From NCBI GenBank assembly GCA_032207245.1, contig CM063510.1:53578644-53642643 (forward strand): a stretch of DNA of 64,000 nucleotides, given 5' to 3'. Every line of letters starts with the position of its first letter. The stretch's first letter is position 1. This document shows, piece by piece, positions 1 through 11,285 of this stretch. Both the position numbers and the translations under genes were made by a program. The DNA comes from Pardosa pseudoannulata. Its lineage: Eukaryota > Arthropoda > Arachnida > Araneae > Lycosidae. Under the pieces are notes generated by a model that saw nothing but the letters and a program-made list of their open reading frames with translations, was not told the DNA's origin and did no database searches.

Positions 1-20
1 ATATTAATTCAAATCTATAT

Positions 21-1060
21 TCATTTGTTTTTATATTATTAGTTAGCAAAATGTGTCAGATCTTTAAATTACTCCTTTTCATAACATTCATTTTCTTGTT
101 GAAATAAAAGAGATTTATACTTCTTATCATAAAATGGTAACACAAACGTTAATTATCAACTCCCAAATGTTTCTCTACAAAGGAGTAAATTTTAATCATT
201 TAATGTATTTAATTCAACGTATTTTTTTACTACTATAAAAATATTCTGTACTTATAGATTCAAGTAACAAATTGTGATTCTTGACCCAAATAATAACCCA
301 AAGTAAAAGAGCTCCATTTCTAAATTTCACTGTACAAATTTTACATAGCAATGAAGAGCTTCTAATGAAACAATTTCAGCCAATTAACTGATTAATTTTC
401 CTAACTCATACACCTATTCCAAACTGCAACATCTCTCAGTTTATAGAATCATTATGGCACCATTACATGTAGGTTTCTGGAAACAGAACTACTGCTTTAG
501 ACCTGTTCGAGGGAATTTATGAGTGAGTAACGCTCGTAAAAGTATTTGTTTTATATTATTAATTACCAAAATGTGTCAGACCTTTAAACGACTCCTTTTT
601 ATACCTTCCATTAGCTTGTTGCAATAAAAGAAACTCATCCTTCTTATCCCAAAATGCTAACACAAATGATAATTATCAACTCCCAAATGCTTCTCTACAA
701 AGGAGTAAATTTTAATCATTTAATGCATTTAATTCAATGTATTTTCTTACTACTATAAAAAAATTCTATACTTTAAGATTCAAGTAACAAATTCTAATTC
801 TTGACCTAAATAATAACCCAAAGTAAAAGAGCTCCATCTCTAAATTTCAATGAACAAATTTTATATAGCAACGAAGAGGTTCTAATGAAACAATTTGAGC
901 CAATTAACTGATTAATTTTCCTAACTCATATACCTATTCCAAACTGCAACATCCCTCAGTTTATATAATTATTATGGCACAATTACATGTAGATTTCTGA
1001 AAACGGAACTACCACTTCAGACCTGTTCGAAGGAATTTATGAGTGAGTAACGCTCGTAAA
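21..1060. repeat. Tandem duplication, 520-bp period, two copies
   Basis: The block ending near 540 recurs 520 bases later and ends near 1060. Both copies finish with the same stretch (GAGTGAGTAACGCTCGTAAA). The copies differ by scattered substitutions. The first copy starts at the window edge, so the array may extend further left. I see no coding signal. Confidence 0.85.
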
Positions 1061-1895
1061 CGGCATGAAGAACATTTTAATAACAAGAATTTGAGCGAGA
1101 CTTAGAATGGAAGATCCGCCATCTCTTTCCGAAAATCACAGATGCGTGGTAAAATCTTTAATGTTTTATGTCCCACTATATATGCAATGATGGGGTCGTA
1201 ATAACAAAAGCTTTACCTCATCTTGTTTTCCGATAAAAACGAAGCATCTTATCGATTAAACAGCATTGAATACTCTGCTAAAAGTTAAGTAGTTTGACAC
1301 AAGAAAATGTTAACATTGCTAGTTATGTTACTTGATGTCTAGACATTTAACTGTTTTCCATTAACTGATATGGTTTTTAAAAAATATTTAAATGAAGCTA
1401 TGTGTGGTTTGCTTATTTTAATATTTTATGTGTATAATATTTTCGGGAGTGAACGCGTTCTTTGGGAAATGATTTGAAGTTAGGTTTTTTTTTCAGAGTC
1501 CATTATTGTTTTATTTTTTGTATCATTAAAAGTAGTGAAAATTAACCATAATTCTATAGGTAAAAATTCATAATGCATAATTATAAATGGTTACGGTTGC
1601 ATTCAGTCGTTTTAAACCTGAAGAATTTCTCTTTCAACATTTAAAAGAAATGATATTTACTCTGTATTTAAAGAAAAAGCTTTGTAAATAAGCTTTATAT
1701 TCGTCCTCTTGTTTAAATTTGCTTATTTCTCAAGATTATTTAACATATTTAGTTTCATTTCCCTCTTTTGCTGAAAAGTCACTAGTCTTTTTTTTTCCAT
1801 AGTTCTTCACAGTCTGATTGCAATCTTTAATGTGATTTCAAAAGAAATTACATATATTTTAATTATTCATTTCATGATATTTTTCTAGAAAATAT
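1061..1895. other. AT-rich sequence, nothing recognised
   Basis: There is no convincing open frame, tRNA-like box, terminal repeat or tandem structure here. It could be intronic or intergenic. Confidence 0.5.
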
Positions 1896-2235
1896 TGTCA
1901 CGTGAGTAGAAGTACAGTTGTAACCCAATCAAGAGTCAAGCTTAAGAAATAACACTGTTTATTAAAAGCCAAGCTACATAGCTCGTACTCAAACAACAAC
2001 TGCCGCTCGCAGTTTTTACAGAGGCGATGGTAACAGAACCTTCTAGAATTATATGGTAACAGAACCTTCTAGAATTATTTTAATGTAACAGAAAATTAGC
2101 ATAATTTAGAAGTCTTCTTGACTACTTAACAAATCTAACATAAAGTTCCCGAAACAAATTTGCCTGACTCAGGATCGAACCGGAGATCTTTCGATTAGTA
2201 GCCCACGACTCTAACCATTGTGCCATGGAGCTCGG
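1896..2235 (-). mobile_element. SINE-like element, family C (tRNA-like head)
   Basis: On the minus strand positions 2235-2165 look like a tRNA 5' region, with an A-box-like TGGCACAATGG and a B-box-like GGTTCGATCC. The body then runs to TGTCACG at 1896 and contains an AATAAA near 1958. Two copies of TTCTAGAA lie near 2040-2075. A related element is at 48826-49145, and 53646-53957 may be a third. The family name is mine. The right boundary coincides with the start of the 3-kb tandem duplication, so the true end may have been lost. Confidence 0.5.
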
Positions 2236-2329
2236 TAGTTTCGTTTTGAAATGTGGCAATATATATAAATATATTTTTTCCAAACGCTACTGACATTACA
2301 GGCACTGTATGCATTTATACCAATACAAG

Positions 2330-2622
2330 GCTGGTAAGCTGTTACCCATTTAGCAGCCGTCGGGAGCACATGTAGCTCAAGAACCCCGGCTGGGTCCTCA
2401 TAATTTAGAAGCAGGGACCAAGCAAAGATCCCCCAGGCTTGGCCTGCCACCCCAGAGGTATCGTTTGAGAACTTGAGGATAACATTGTGACCAAAAACAT
2501 ATATTACGTGCCGCAGTCCCCTTTACCGAATCTTACGGCGGATCTTAGGCAGCTCGAGCCCCGAACCCGCAACTTTTCAGTCACGAGAACGCTGTTTTTG
2601 CCAACTGAGATACCATGGCTCA
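2330..2622 (-). mobile_element. SINE family B, copy in TD1 unit 1
   Basis: Read on the minus strand from 2622, it starts GTGAGCCATGGTATCTCAG, an A-box-like TATCTCAGTTGG, then a degenerate B box, GGGTTCGGGGC, near 2565. The body matches 5354-5650 closely, and more distantly 4395-4692 and 7310-7780 (shared GGTGGCAGGCCAAGCCTGGG-type core). The end of the body is not sharply defined. Confidence 0.6.
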
Positions 2623-3119
2623 CATAGAAATATATGCAATAGTTGAAAAGATATGGCCTAAAAAAGCTGATAAACAATAAAAACAGGCTTCAAAGTGCGA
2701 AAAAAGTTACCTAATAATAGTTTTATTAACAAAGTACGAAATTCTTACTGAACAGCTAGCTATCTGGAGAAATCTAAATAAATCATAAAATACGGGAGGA
2801 TGAACAGTTATTCACTTAAGAAATATTCAATTATTGCAGAATCCAAATGCATCTGACAGCCGGTACAAATCTATACGTGCTGCAGAAACCGGAAATAAAT
2901 TCCAGTAATAGGGGAAAAGGGTTTGAAAGAAAACGCTAACCTTATCAAACCGCTGAATATGAAATTTTGTTTATAAAAATACTTTTAAAATATTTGTACA
3001 GCTCAACGAAAAATACAAGCTAAAATTCTAATTAAAGTCCTTTGTAGTAATATGTAAAATACATTTGCTTAAGTGCAAACTTTGAAGTTAGGAGAGTATT
3101 AGAACACTATATACTTTAA

Positions 3120-3670
3120 CACTTTGACTGCCATACACATTTTCGATGTTATGCCCAAGGTGCCGACGTGAACTTTTCATTACGCGATGCAAATGCTGAA
3201 ATGTTATTTGCAGAAGATAAAATGAGTTATAAAATCATGCTTGAAGCAGTTTTCGGGGTAGGGGTCACGTGGTAGGCAATTGATACGATTGTCCATTTTT
3301 TTTTCAAACAATCGTGCTTGGATTGCTAAGTGATTACTCTCTTTCTATAGCATTCAAAACAGCTAGGAAGAACTAGAGCAAAGTATGTGACTAAAAAAGT
3401 GGTGGTATAGTGTTCCGATTGCGTTGATTCACCTTTTCTTTGCCTTGAATGTTTTAATCTGACTTATCGCAATATGCACTGATAAAGTATATATTTTTCA
3501 TGCACTAATAAAATTATTTTTGTATGTTCTATACTGCATTAATTTCTTCAAACCATTATGATAACAATGGTATTATTGAAAAATTATCAGTATCCATATT
3601 TACTATAATTATGTACTTTTATTATTTACTCCATCGCCGGTCGCCGGTCGTCCCCACGGCAGTCAACGCG
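3120..3670. mobile_element. piggyBac-type MITE in TD1 unit 1
   Basis: It is flanked by TTAA at 3116-3119 and 3671-3674. Its termini are imperfect inverted repeats: left CACTTTGACTGCCAT, right (reversed) CGCGTTGACTGCCGT. TTAA target duplication with such ends is diagnostic of the piggyBac superfamily. The 551-bp interior has no recognisable transposase. The same insertion, duplicated with TD1, is at 6139-6732. Confidence 0.85.
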
Positions 3671-4175
3671 TTAATAGTGGTTTAAAACATCTGTTAAATA
3701 TTCTTAATAATGTTGGTCTCATGTATAGAGCTTAATGATTCAGCCAAATGAAGTCACATAAACTAACATACTTAAAAAGGCTAGTAAAAAAATAGTCTAG
3801 TAAAAAAACTAAAAAGACTAAATATGAGCTAAATAAAGAAGCACTATATGAATATGGGATAAATTTTTAGAGAATGATTGCGTAATTTTTTGTTAAAAGT
3901 AATAAAATAAATTTTTTCAAAAAATATTTTTTTTTCAAAATTCGTTTTTTGCATGTTATTTCTTATAAAATTTAAAAAAAAAACATTTGCAACATGTAAG
4001 CTCCAAATGTTACGAATATATACTTTTTTAATTACTTGTGCTTTCTTTTACACTGTTTTCTACTATTTCGACTAAAAAGAAAAAGTTAACACAGTACTGA
4101 ATTGAGGATGAGTATATACATATTAAAAACAATAATGTCTTAAAACTTACAGACTTTCAATATTAGTTCATGTAA

Positions 4176-4358
4176 GTGGTTTGGTTTGGTTTGGAGAGCT
4201 ACGATCTACTGTTTTGCACACGAGGGCTAATGAGACCGGGACCTACAGTTTAAATCCGATTCCGAACGGCTACGAACATCCATGCCATAGTGGGATTCGA
4301 ACCCACGAACTCCGGTTCCGAAGAGCAGCGCTCTACCGTTCGGCCATCGTTCGGCCAA
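4176..4358 (-). mobile_element. SINE-A copy with 8-bp target duplication
   Basis: The tRNA-Arg-like head lies at the right end (minus strand GCCGAACGATGGCCGAACGG, B box GGTTCGAATCC) and the CCAAAC-repeat tail at the left. It is flanked by TCATGTAA at 4168-4175 and 4359-4366. It is missing at the equivalent site in TD1 unit 2 near 7185. Confidence 0.92.
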
Positions 4359-4394
4359 TCATGTAAATTAAATTAGCACACTAATTAAAACTAA

Positions 4395-4692
4395 GGGGTA
4401 AGCCTTTCGTTAGATAAGCACTGCTAGGGTGAAAGTAGTCTTAGCTCAGGTGTTTCCTCGTAATTTAGAACAGGATTCAAGCAGAAGGTCCCCAGGCTTA
4501 ACTTGCCACCCTCAAAAATATCGTTTGAGAACTTTGTGAACATTATGACCCCGAAAATATTTTATGTCCCCTAGTCACCTTTAGCTGATCCTAGGCCGGA
4601 TCGAGCTTAGAACCCGCAATCCTGAATTAGATATTTTAAACTCTAGTTACAAGATCGTTGCTTTTACCAAGTGAGCTACTAAGGCTCATAAT
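4395..4692 (-). mobile_element. SINE family B, second copy in TD1 unit 1
   Basis: The minus strand reads ATGAGCCTTAGTAGCTCAC, an A-box-like TAGCTCACTTGG, and GCGGGTTCTAAGCTCG as a weak B box. The body carries the same GGTGGCAAG...CCTGGGGA core as the other family members. Its paralogue at 7310-7780 is split by a SINE-A. Confidence 0.6.
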
Positions 4693-4913
4693 AATTTTAA
4701 AAATAAATCTAATAATTTATCTTTTTAAATATTATTCCTTTTTTATGAAATATACACCAGTGTTATTTAAAAAGTTTTAAGATACTTTTATGCAGAAAAC
4801 ATTAACGTTAATCGTCTTCGTTTAAGTGATATTTTTCAAAGTAATTACCATGAAAAGAAATGCATTTATCCCAACGTTTTGTTCATTTCTTAAATACACA
4901 AAAGAGTCTAGAG

Positions 4914-5259
4914 CAAGGGTGACTAACCTGCGACACTTTGAAGGATTATTTGTGGCTCTCGTAAATGTACCCGAGTTCCCTTTCAATTTTTGTGTTATTA
5001 TATTTTCAAAAAATATTACAACTTATGGAGCTCCGTCAATGCTGGCTAAAAAAAATCGGTCTTATTGGGTTTTTAAAAGATGATTCTCAAATTGCACAAT
5101 TCATACGATTCACTGCATAATTCTCCGAGAACATCTCGTTACAAAATATTTAAAATATCTTGATGTTATAAAAAACAGTGTAATACATTGTAAATTACGT
5201 TCGCACCAAAGCAAAAAATCATCGACAATTCAAAAATTTCCTTGAAAACTTAAAGGACG
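4914..5259. mobile_element. hAT MITE, left part only, truncated at TD1 junction
   Basis: It begins CAAGGGTGACTAACCTG after GTCTAGAG, matching the left end of the complete element at 8008-8508. It stops at the duplication junction without a right terminus. Loss of the right end was caused by the TD1 breakpoint. Confidence 0.8.
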
Positions 5260-5353
5260 TAGTTTCGTTTTGAAATGTGGCAATATATATAAATATATTT
5301 TTTCCAAACGCTACTGACATTACAGGCACTGTATGCATTTATACCAATACAAG

Positions 5354-5650
5354 GCTGGTAAGCTGTTACCCATTTAGCAGCCGTCGGGAGCACATGTAGC
5401 TCAAGAACCCCGGCTGGGTCCTCATAATTTAGAAGCAGGGACCAAGCAAAGATCCCCCAGGCTTGGCCTGCCACCCCCAGAGGTATCGCTTGATACCTTT
5501 GAGGACATTGTGACCAAAAACATATATTACGTGTATCAGTCCCCTTTACCGAATCTTAGGCCTGGATCTTAGGCCGGCACGAGCTCCGAACCCCCGCAAC
5601 TTTTAAGTCACGAGAACGCTGTTTTTGCCGACTGAGCTATCATGGCTCAC
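5354..5650 (-). mobile_element. SINE family B, copy in TD1 unit 2
   Basis: This is the duplicate of 2330-2622. On the minus strand the head reads GTGAGCCATGATAGCTCAG, a better A box (TAGCTCAGTCGG) than the unit 1 copy. The B-box region is GGGGGTTCGGAGCTCG. Confidence 0.6.
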
Positions 5651-6138
5651 ATAGAAATATATGCAATAGTTGAAAAGCTATGGCCTAAAAAAGCTATAAA
5701 CAATAAAAACAGGCTTCAAAGTGCGAAGAAAGTTACCTAATAATAGTTTTATTGACAAACTACAATATTCTTACAGAACAGCTATCTGGAGTAATCTAAA
5801 TAAATCGGAGAATACGGACTGGACAGTTATTCACTTAAGAAATATTCAATTATTGCAGAGTACAAATGGATCTAACAGCCGGTACAAATCTATACGTGCT
5901 GCAGAAACCGGAAATAAATTGCAGTAATAGGGGAAAAAAGTTTGAAAGAAAACGCTAACCTTATCAAACCGCTGCATATGAAATTTTGTTTATAAAAATG
6001 CTTTTAAAATGTTTATATAGCACAACGAAAAATGCAAACTAAAATTCCAATTAAAGTCTTTTGTAGTAATATGTAAAATACATTTACTGAAGTGCAAACT
6101 TTGAAGTTAGGAGCATATTAGGACACCATATACTTTAA

Positions 6139-6732
6139 CACTTTGACTGCCATACGCATTTTCGATGGTTTGCCCAAGGTGTTGACGTGAACTTTTCATT
6201 ATGCGATGCATATGCTGAAATGTTATTTGCATCAGATAAAATGAGTTATAAAGTCATGCTTGAAACAGTTTTCTTGGTGGAGGTCATCGGTGATTCCCAC
6301 AGCGCGGTAGGCAATTGTTACAATTGTCCTTTTTTTCAAAACAATAGGGCTTTGACTCCTAAGTGGTCCATTCAAAGAAGCTAAGAAGAACTAGAGCAAA
6401 GAATTTGACTTAAAAAATTTTGACATATTGTTCCGATTGCATTGATTTACTTTTTCTTTGCCTTGAATGTTTCAATCTGACTCATCGCAATATGCATTCA
6501 TAAAATGTATATTTTTCATGTACTAATAAAATTATTTTTGTATGTTCTATATTGTATTAATTTCTTCAAACTATTATAATAACAATGGTATTATTGAAAA
6601 ATGTATTAGTATCCATATTTACTATAATTATGTACTTTTATTATTTCCTGCTACGCCGGTAACCGGTGGTCCCCAAGGCACTGTAGCCAAGTCGACTACC
6701 GGTCACGGGTGACCGCCATGACAGTCAACGTG
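6139..6732. mobile_element. piggyBac-type MITE in TD1 unit 2
   Basis: TTAA lies at 6135-6138 and 6733-6736. Termini are CACTTTGACTGCCAT and, reversed, CACGTTGACTGTCAT. It is 594 bp, longer than the unit 1 copy partly because of extra sequence near the right end containing CCGGTCACGGGTGACCG-like inverted motifs. The interior is non-coding. Confidence 0.87.
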
Positions 6733-7309
6733 TTAATAGTGGTTAAAAGGATCTGTTAAATATTCTTAATAATGTTGGTTTCATGTATAGAGCTAAACGT
6801 ATCAGCCAAACGAAGTCACATAAACTAACAAGCTTACATAAGCTAGTAAAAAATAATCTAGTAAAAAAATTAAAATATGGTAAAAAATGGTAATAAATAT
6901 TGAGAATGTTTGCATAATTTTTTGTTAAAACTCGTAAAATAACAATAAAACTTTTGAAAAAAAAAATTTTTTTTCAAAATACGTTTTTTGCATGTTATTT
7001 CCTATAAAGTTTAAAAAGCATATATTTGTAACATGTATGCTCAAAATATTATGAATATATGCTTTTCAAATTTCTTGTGCTTTTTTTATACTATTTTAAC
7101 TAAAAAAACAACATAGTACGGAGTTATGGATGAGTCTATGAATGTTAACAACAACAATTTCTTAAAACTTATAGACGCTAAATTTTAGCTCATGCCCTAG
7201 AAAAATTATGCAAATGATATTAGCAATAATATGTTTTGTTGTTGTTGCTAGTACCACATGGATGAGCCAAGCACGTGAGCCAGAAGCCACTCTAATTAAG
7301 AAGAAGGTG

Positions 7310-7780
7310 TGCGCCTTTAGTTAACTAAGCCGCTAGGGTGAAAGTAGTCTTAACTCAGGTGTATTCTCGTAACATGAGATCAAGCAGAAGATCCCCAAGC
7401 TTAACATGCAGCCCTCAAAGATATCGTTTGGCCGAACGCTGGCCGATTGGTTAGGGAGCTGATCGTCGGTACCGGAGTTCGTGGGTTCGAATCCCACTCT
7501 GGCATGGATGTTCGTAGTCGTTTGAAATTAGCTTTAAGCAGTAGGTCCCGGTCTCATTAGCTCTCGTACGCAAAACAGCAGACCATAGCGCTCCAAACCA
7601 AACCAAAGATATCGTTTGAGATCTTGGCGAATATTTTGACCCCGAACATATTTTACGTTCCTTAGTTACCTTTAGCGGATCTTAGGGCGGATCAAACTCA
7701 GAACCCACAACGCTGAAGTAGAAATTTTAAACTCTAGTTACGATATGGCTGCCTTTACCGAGTAAGCTACCGAGGCTCAT
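7310..7780 (-). mobile_element. SINE family B split by a SINE-A
   Basis: It is the paralogue of 4395-4692. The body is interrupted by SINE-A 7431-7604, and removing that insertion restores continuity with the unit 1 copy. The head is near 7700-7780 on the minus strand. Confidence 0.6.
7431..7604 (+). mobile_element. SINE-A copy with 14-bp target duplication
   Basis: The head GCCGAACGCTGGCCGATTGG starts directly after AAAGATATCGTTTG (7417-7430), and the same 14 bases follow the CCAAACCAAACC tail at 7605-7618. The B box GGTTCGAATCC is intact. The matching position in TD1 unit 1 (near 4511-4530) is an empty site. It is a young, full-length insertion. Confidence 0.95.
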
Positions 7781-8007
7781 AATATTTAAAAAATTAAATC
7801 TAGTATTTTATCTTTTAAAATATTACTATTTTTTTTATAAAATATACACATGGGTTATTTAAAAAGCCTTAAGACAGTATTATACAGAAAACAGATTACC
7901 GTCAATAGTCTTCATTTACGTGATATTTTTCGAAATAATTACTATGAAAAGAAATGCATTTATCCCAACGTTCTGTTCATTTCTTAAATACACAAAAGCG
8001 TCTAGAG

Positions 8008-8508
8008 CAGGGGTGGTCAACCTGTGGCTTTGAAGGATTATTTGTGGCTCTCGATAAATGTACCCGAGTTCCATTTTCATTTTTGCATTATTATATTTTA
8101 AAAAACTATTACAACTGATGGAGCTCAGGGAATGCAGGGTAAAAAAATCGGTCTTATTGGGCTTTGAAGAATTGATTATCAAATTGCACAATTCATACCG
8201 ATTCACTACATTATTCACCGAGAACATCTCGTTACAAAATATTTAAAATATCCTGATGTTATAAAAACAGTGTAACACATTGTAAATTACGTTCGCATGA
8301 AAACAAAAACTCATCGTCAATTCAAAATTTTCCTTGAAAAATTAAAGGACGAAGAACTTCCAAATGTCATTCAATAAATCTAATTTCTGTAAGAAAAAAA
8401 TTCAATACCTTTCTTACATACCTTTTAAATACTTATTTAATTGCGGCTCTCGAAAAATTTCAAATTTTAAAATACGGCTCGGATTATCAAGTAGCTTGGC
8501 TACCCCTG
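8008..8508. mobile_element. hAT-type MITE, 501 bp
   Basis: Termini are CAGGGGTGGTCAACCTGTGG and, on the reverse strand at the right, CAGGGGTAGCCAAGCTAC. It is flanked by a perfect 8-bp duplication GTCTAGAG (8000-8007 and 8509-8516), the hAT target length. The interior shows no transposase domain. Confidence 0.93.
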
Positions 8509-8573
8509 GTCTAGAGTCTGTTTATTTTTTGAAATAATTTAAAAGCACGTCGCAGACTTCTAGACATGCTTTG

Positions 8574-8758
8574 GTTTTTTTTTTGTTTTGTTTTGGAGTG
8601 CTACGGTCTATATTTTGCAATACGAGGGCTAATGAGACCGGGACCTACTGCTTAAAGCCGATTCCGAACGGCTACAAACATCCATGCCACAGTGGGATTC
8701 GAACCCACGAACTCCGGTTCCGAAAGCCAGCACCCTAACCATTCGGCCATCGTTCGGC
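8574..8758 (-). mobile_element. SINE-A copy with 14-bp target duplication
   Basis: It is flanked by CTAGACATGCTTTG at 8560-8573 and 8759-8772. The head is on the right (minus strand GCCGAACGATGGCCGAATGG) with B box GGTTCGAATCC. The tail has drifted to a T-rich stretch. Confidence 0.93.
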
Positions 8759-9062
8759 CTAGACATGCTTTGTTACATCTACTTTAGAATACCTTTTAAT
8801 ACACAGAAATTACTATGGTGATCAATATTTTTTAGGCAGTAAAATGAGTCTTTCTGAACATCCTACGTACATATATATCAAATCAATGCTTTTTACCCAC
8901 AACAAACTTAGAACTACAGACATAAAAAAACAGTCGTAAAGCCATGAAAGTAAAGGGCAAAAATTGAATATTTAAAATAGTCACTTTATTAAGACAATCT
9001 GTCGTTAACGATTTGCCGCCCAAACTTTGTACATTCGCATATATAGTGCTATAGGGAGAAGG

Positions 9063-9243
9063 TTTGGTTTGGTTTGGTTTGGAGCGCTACGGTCTACTGT
9101 TTTGCACACGAGGGCTAATGAGACCGGGACCTACAGTTTAAAGCCGATTCCGAACGGCTACAACATCCATGCCAGCAGCGGGATTCGAACCCGCGAACTC
9201 CGGTTCCGAAGAGCAGCGCTCTACCATTCGGCCATCGTTCGGC
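9063..9243 (-). mobile_element. SINE-A copy with 13-bp target duplication
   Basis: TATAGGGAGAAGG flanks it at 9050-9062 and 9244-9256. The copy is full length, with head, body and a TTTGG-repeat tail. Confidence 0.94.
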
Positions 9244-9295
9244 TATAGGGAGAAGGAAACGAGACAATTAGATGTCTTAACAGCCTACCACGTGG

Positions 9296-9415
9296 TTTGG
9301 TTTGGTTTGAAGCGGTAAGGTCATTTTTTTTTCTATAAGACGGCTAATGAAACAGGGACCAACTTCTTAGAGCCTATTCCGAACGGCTACGAACATCCAT
9401 ATCACAGTAGGATTC
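9296..9415 (-). mobile_element. SINE-A copy, 5'-truncated, with 12-bp target duplication
   Basis: CCTACCACGTGG lies at 9284-9295 and 9416-9427. The tail and body are present, but sequence stops just before the B box, so the tRNA-like head is missing. Truncation at the 5' end inside an intact target duplication is typical of target-primed reverse transcription. Confidence 0.9.
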
Positions 9416-9477
9416 CCTACCACGTGGAGACGCTAACAGCCGAAGCAAAGTTAAGTGAAATAGTTATAATAGTTGAG

Positions 9478-10840
9478 ATAAGCATAAATAAAATTGCATT
9501 TTCTTGATCTAATATTTCCCGAATTAAAAGAGAAACAAAATCTTTTCACTAAAGGTTTAAAGTTTTAAGTATGGAATTGTCAGAAATTTATTTCAGAATA
9601 AAATTATAATTAATTTGGTTTGTTTGATCAAAATATTCTTATATATGTATTATATAATATTAGTTAAGCTAAGCATAAATAAAATTGCATTTTCTTGATC
9701 TAAAGTTGTCCGAATTGAAAGAGAATCAAAAGCTTTTCACTAAAGGTTTAAAGCATGGAATTGTCAGAAATTTATTTTAGAATATAATTAGAATTAATTT
9801 GGTTTGTTTGATTAAAATATTCTTATATATGTGTTATATAATATTAGTTAAGCTAAGCATAAATAAAATTACATTTTCTTGATCTAAAGTTGTCCGAATT
9901 GAAAGAGAATCAAAAGCTTTTCACTAAAGGTGTAAAGTTTTAAGTATGGAATTGTCAGAAATTTATTTTAGAATATAACTACAATTAATTTTGTACCGAG
10001 GTACTTTCCCACGGTGATCTGCACGTGCATGCACAGCTGTGGGAGGATTTTCCTAGAGGAATTTAGGACTCCAATTGTTCACGTCAAGTTTAGGGATCCC
10101 TGCAGAGAAGGTATAGATCACTGAATGGCAGCGTAACGGTCAAGCTCGCACAGAGATGTAACCCTGAGTTATGGGGGCAGGGGCTAAAAAGTAATGTCAG
10201 CTTGCACAAAAGGGGCTACTTGAATGAGCCCACCTGCAATCCCGAAGGGCACAGAGATGTGGGAAATTTTCCCGAAAACAAGTGATTGGCAAGGAAGGAA
10301 AAAGGGGCGTTGGGACCGAGGTGAGGAGTTTGGAAACGAAGTTAAGGAGAGGAGTTGAAGTCGGGAGTCGAGAGAAGTGGGACAAGGATCCACCATCACC
10401 AACTCGTCCCGTGCTCCCGGACCGACGACGCCCCGCTCACCATCACCAACTAGTCCTGTGCGCCCTGACCGACACCGAGTGTGGAAAGCCCCTGCCTGCT
10501 CCCCTGTGCCTGTAAGGGTAAAGATAAAATAATATTTACAGTCACTTAGGCCTCTATTCATGATTTAAGCTTGTAATTGAATAATTAGTCCATTATAAAG
10601 AGAATTGTAGTAATCATGCTGTAAATATAAGAAATATAAGACATAAGTAGTTGATTATGATATATGATAACCAAGGAACAACTTGTAAATGAATGTACAT
10701 AATATCTGAATCTCAATATAAAGTATTATATTATTTCTGTATTTCCCCCTTGTAATGAACACTGGTGTTTAGGTTGTAAGTACATTATAACAAATTTAGT
10801 CTGTTTGATTAAAATATTCTTATATATGTGTGTATACCAA
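9478..10840. repeat. Tandem repeat, about 187-bp period, three copies, interrupted
   Basis: Units begin AAGCATAAATAAAATT at about 9480, 9667 and 9853. The third unit is split by the solo LTR 9992-10792 and resumes with GTTTGATTAAAATATTC near 10804. Confidence 0.85.
9992..10792 (+). mobile_element. Solo LTR, family L1, 801 bp
   Basis: It begins TGTACCGAGGTACTTTC and ends GTACATTATAACA. A perfect 5-bp duplication AATTT (9987-9991, 10793-10797) flanks it. The second copy at 47269-48043 has its own different 5-bp duplication. The block is GC-richer than its surroundings, and open frames within it, such as 10184-10561 on the minus strand, have no retroelement domain. With no internal region it is a solo LTR left by recombination. 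The superfamily (Gypsy, BEL or Copia) cannot be told from the LTR. Confidence 0.93.
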
Positions 10841-11285
10841 ACCCACTGAAATTTACTAAAGTACTGTTGGATTTCAATGCAAATAAAAATCCTAAGCCTT
10901 GTCTGCAGCTATGAATTCACGTCTTGTACCTTTTTATGGATTTTCAAATAGAGAATATGTGCAATTATTTCTACTGAATCATTAAAACTATTTTATCAAT
11001 TTAAAAAAAAATTTCGTCCGAAATATTTTTTACCGTTTCAACCATTGTAATTACTATTCGTTTTATCCGCAATTTTTAAAAACACAAAATTTTACAAACC
11101 TTTAATTGGGATCGCAAAAATACTAATTATTAGGAAGGAAAATTTATAGGAAAAATCAGGAAAAAATTGAAATACCATTGTTTGTTTTATATGTCACAAT
11201 AGTAATTTAACTTCCCTTTTTAAATTTCGTTTATCTTTAATTAGTATATTATGCATACCTTTAAAAAATATGAAACTACGTGACT
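10841..11285. other. AT-rich sequence, nothing recognised
   Basis: No open frame, boxes or repeats are visible here. Confidence 0.5.

Larger units (their letters stand above)
2236..5259. repeat. Tandem duplication TD1, unit 1 (3.0 kb)
   Basis: This block aligns along its length with 5260-8351. It begins TAGTTTCGTTTTGAAATG and ends TTAAAGGACG, as unit 2 does. It contains a SINE-B copy, a piggyBac MITE, a SINE-A, a second SINE-B, and the left part of a hAT element cut off at the unit boundary. SINE-A at 4176-4358 is absent from unit 2, so it was inserted after the duplication. Confidence 0.9.
5260..8351. repeat. Tandem duplication TD1, unit 2 (3.1 kb)
   Basis: It is the paralogue of 2236-5259 in direct orientation and directly adjacent. 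It carries a SINE-A at 7431-7604 that unit 1 lacks. Its right boundary falls inside the complete hAT MITE 8008-8508. Unit 2 therefore keeps the ancestral right flank and unit 1 the ancestral left flank. Confidence 0.9.

Noticed and set aside
2211..5474. Two near-identical 74-79 codon minus-strand frames
   Set aside because: They are inside the duplicated SINE family B copies and include tRNA-like head or body sequence.
7431..7510. Functional tRNA gene in the SINE heads
   Set aside because: The A and B boxes are good, but the acceptor stem is not closed and the sequence continues into the SINE body.
10184..10561. 125-codon minus-strand frame and overlapping frames
   Set aside because: They lie within the solo LTR and have no retroelement domain. 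The frame is not conserved in the second LTR copy.
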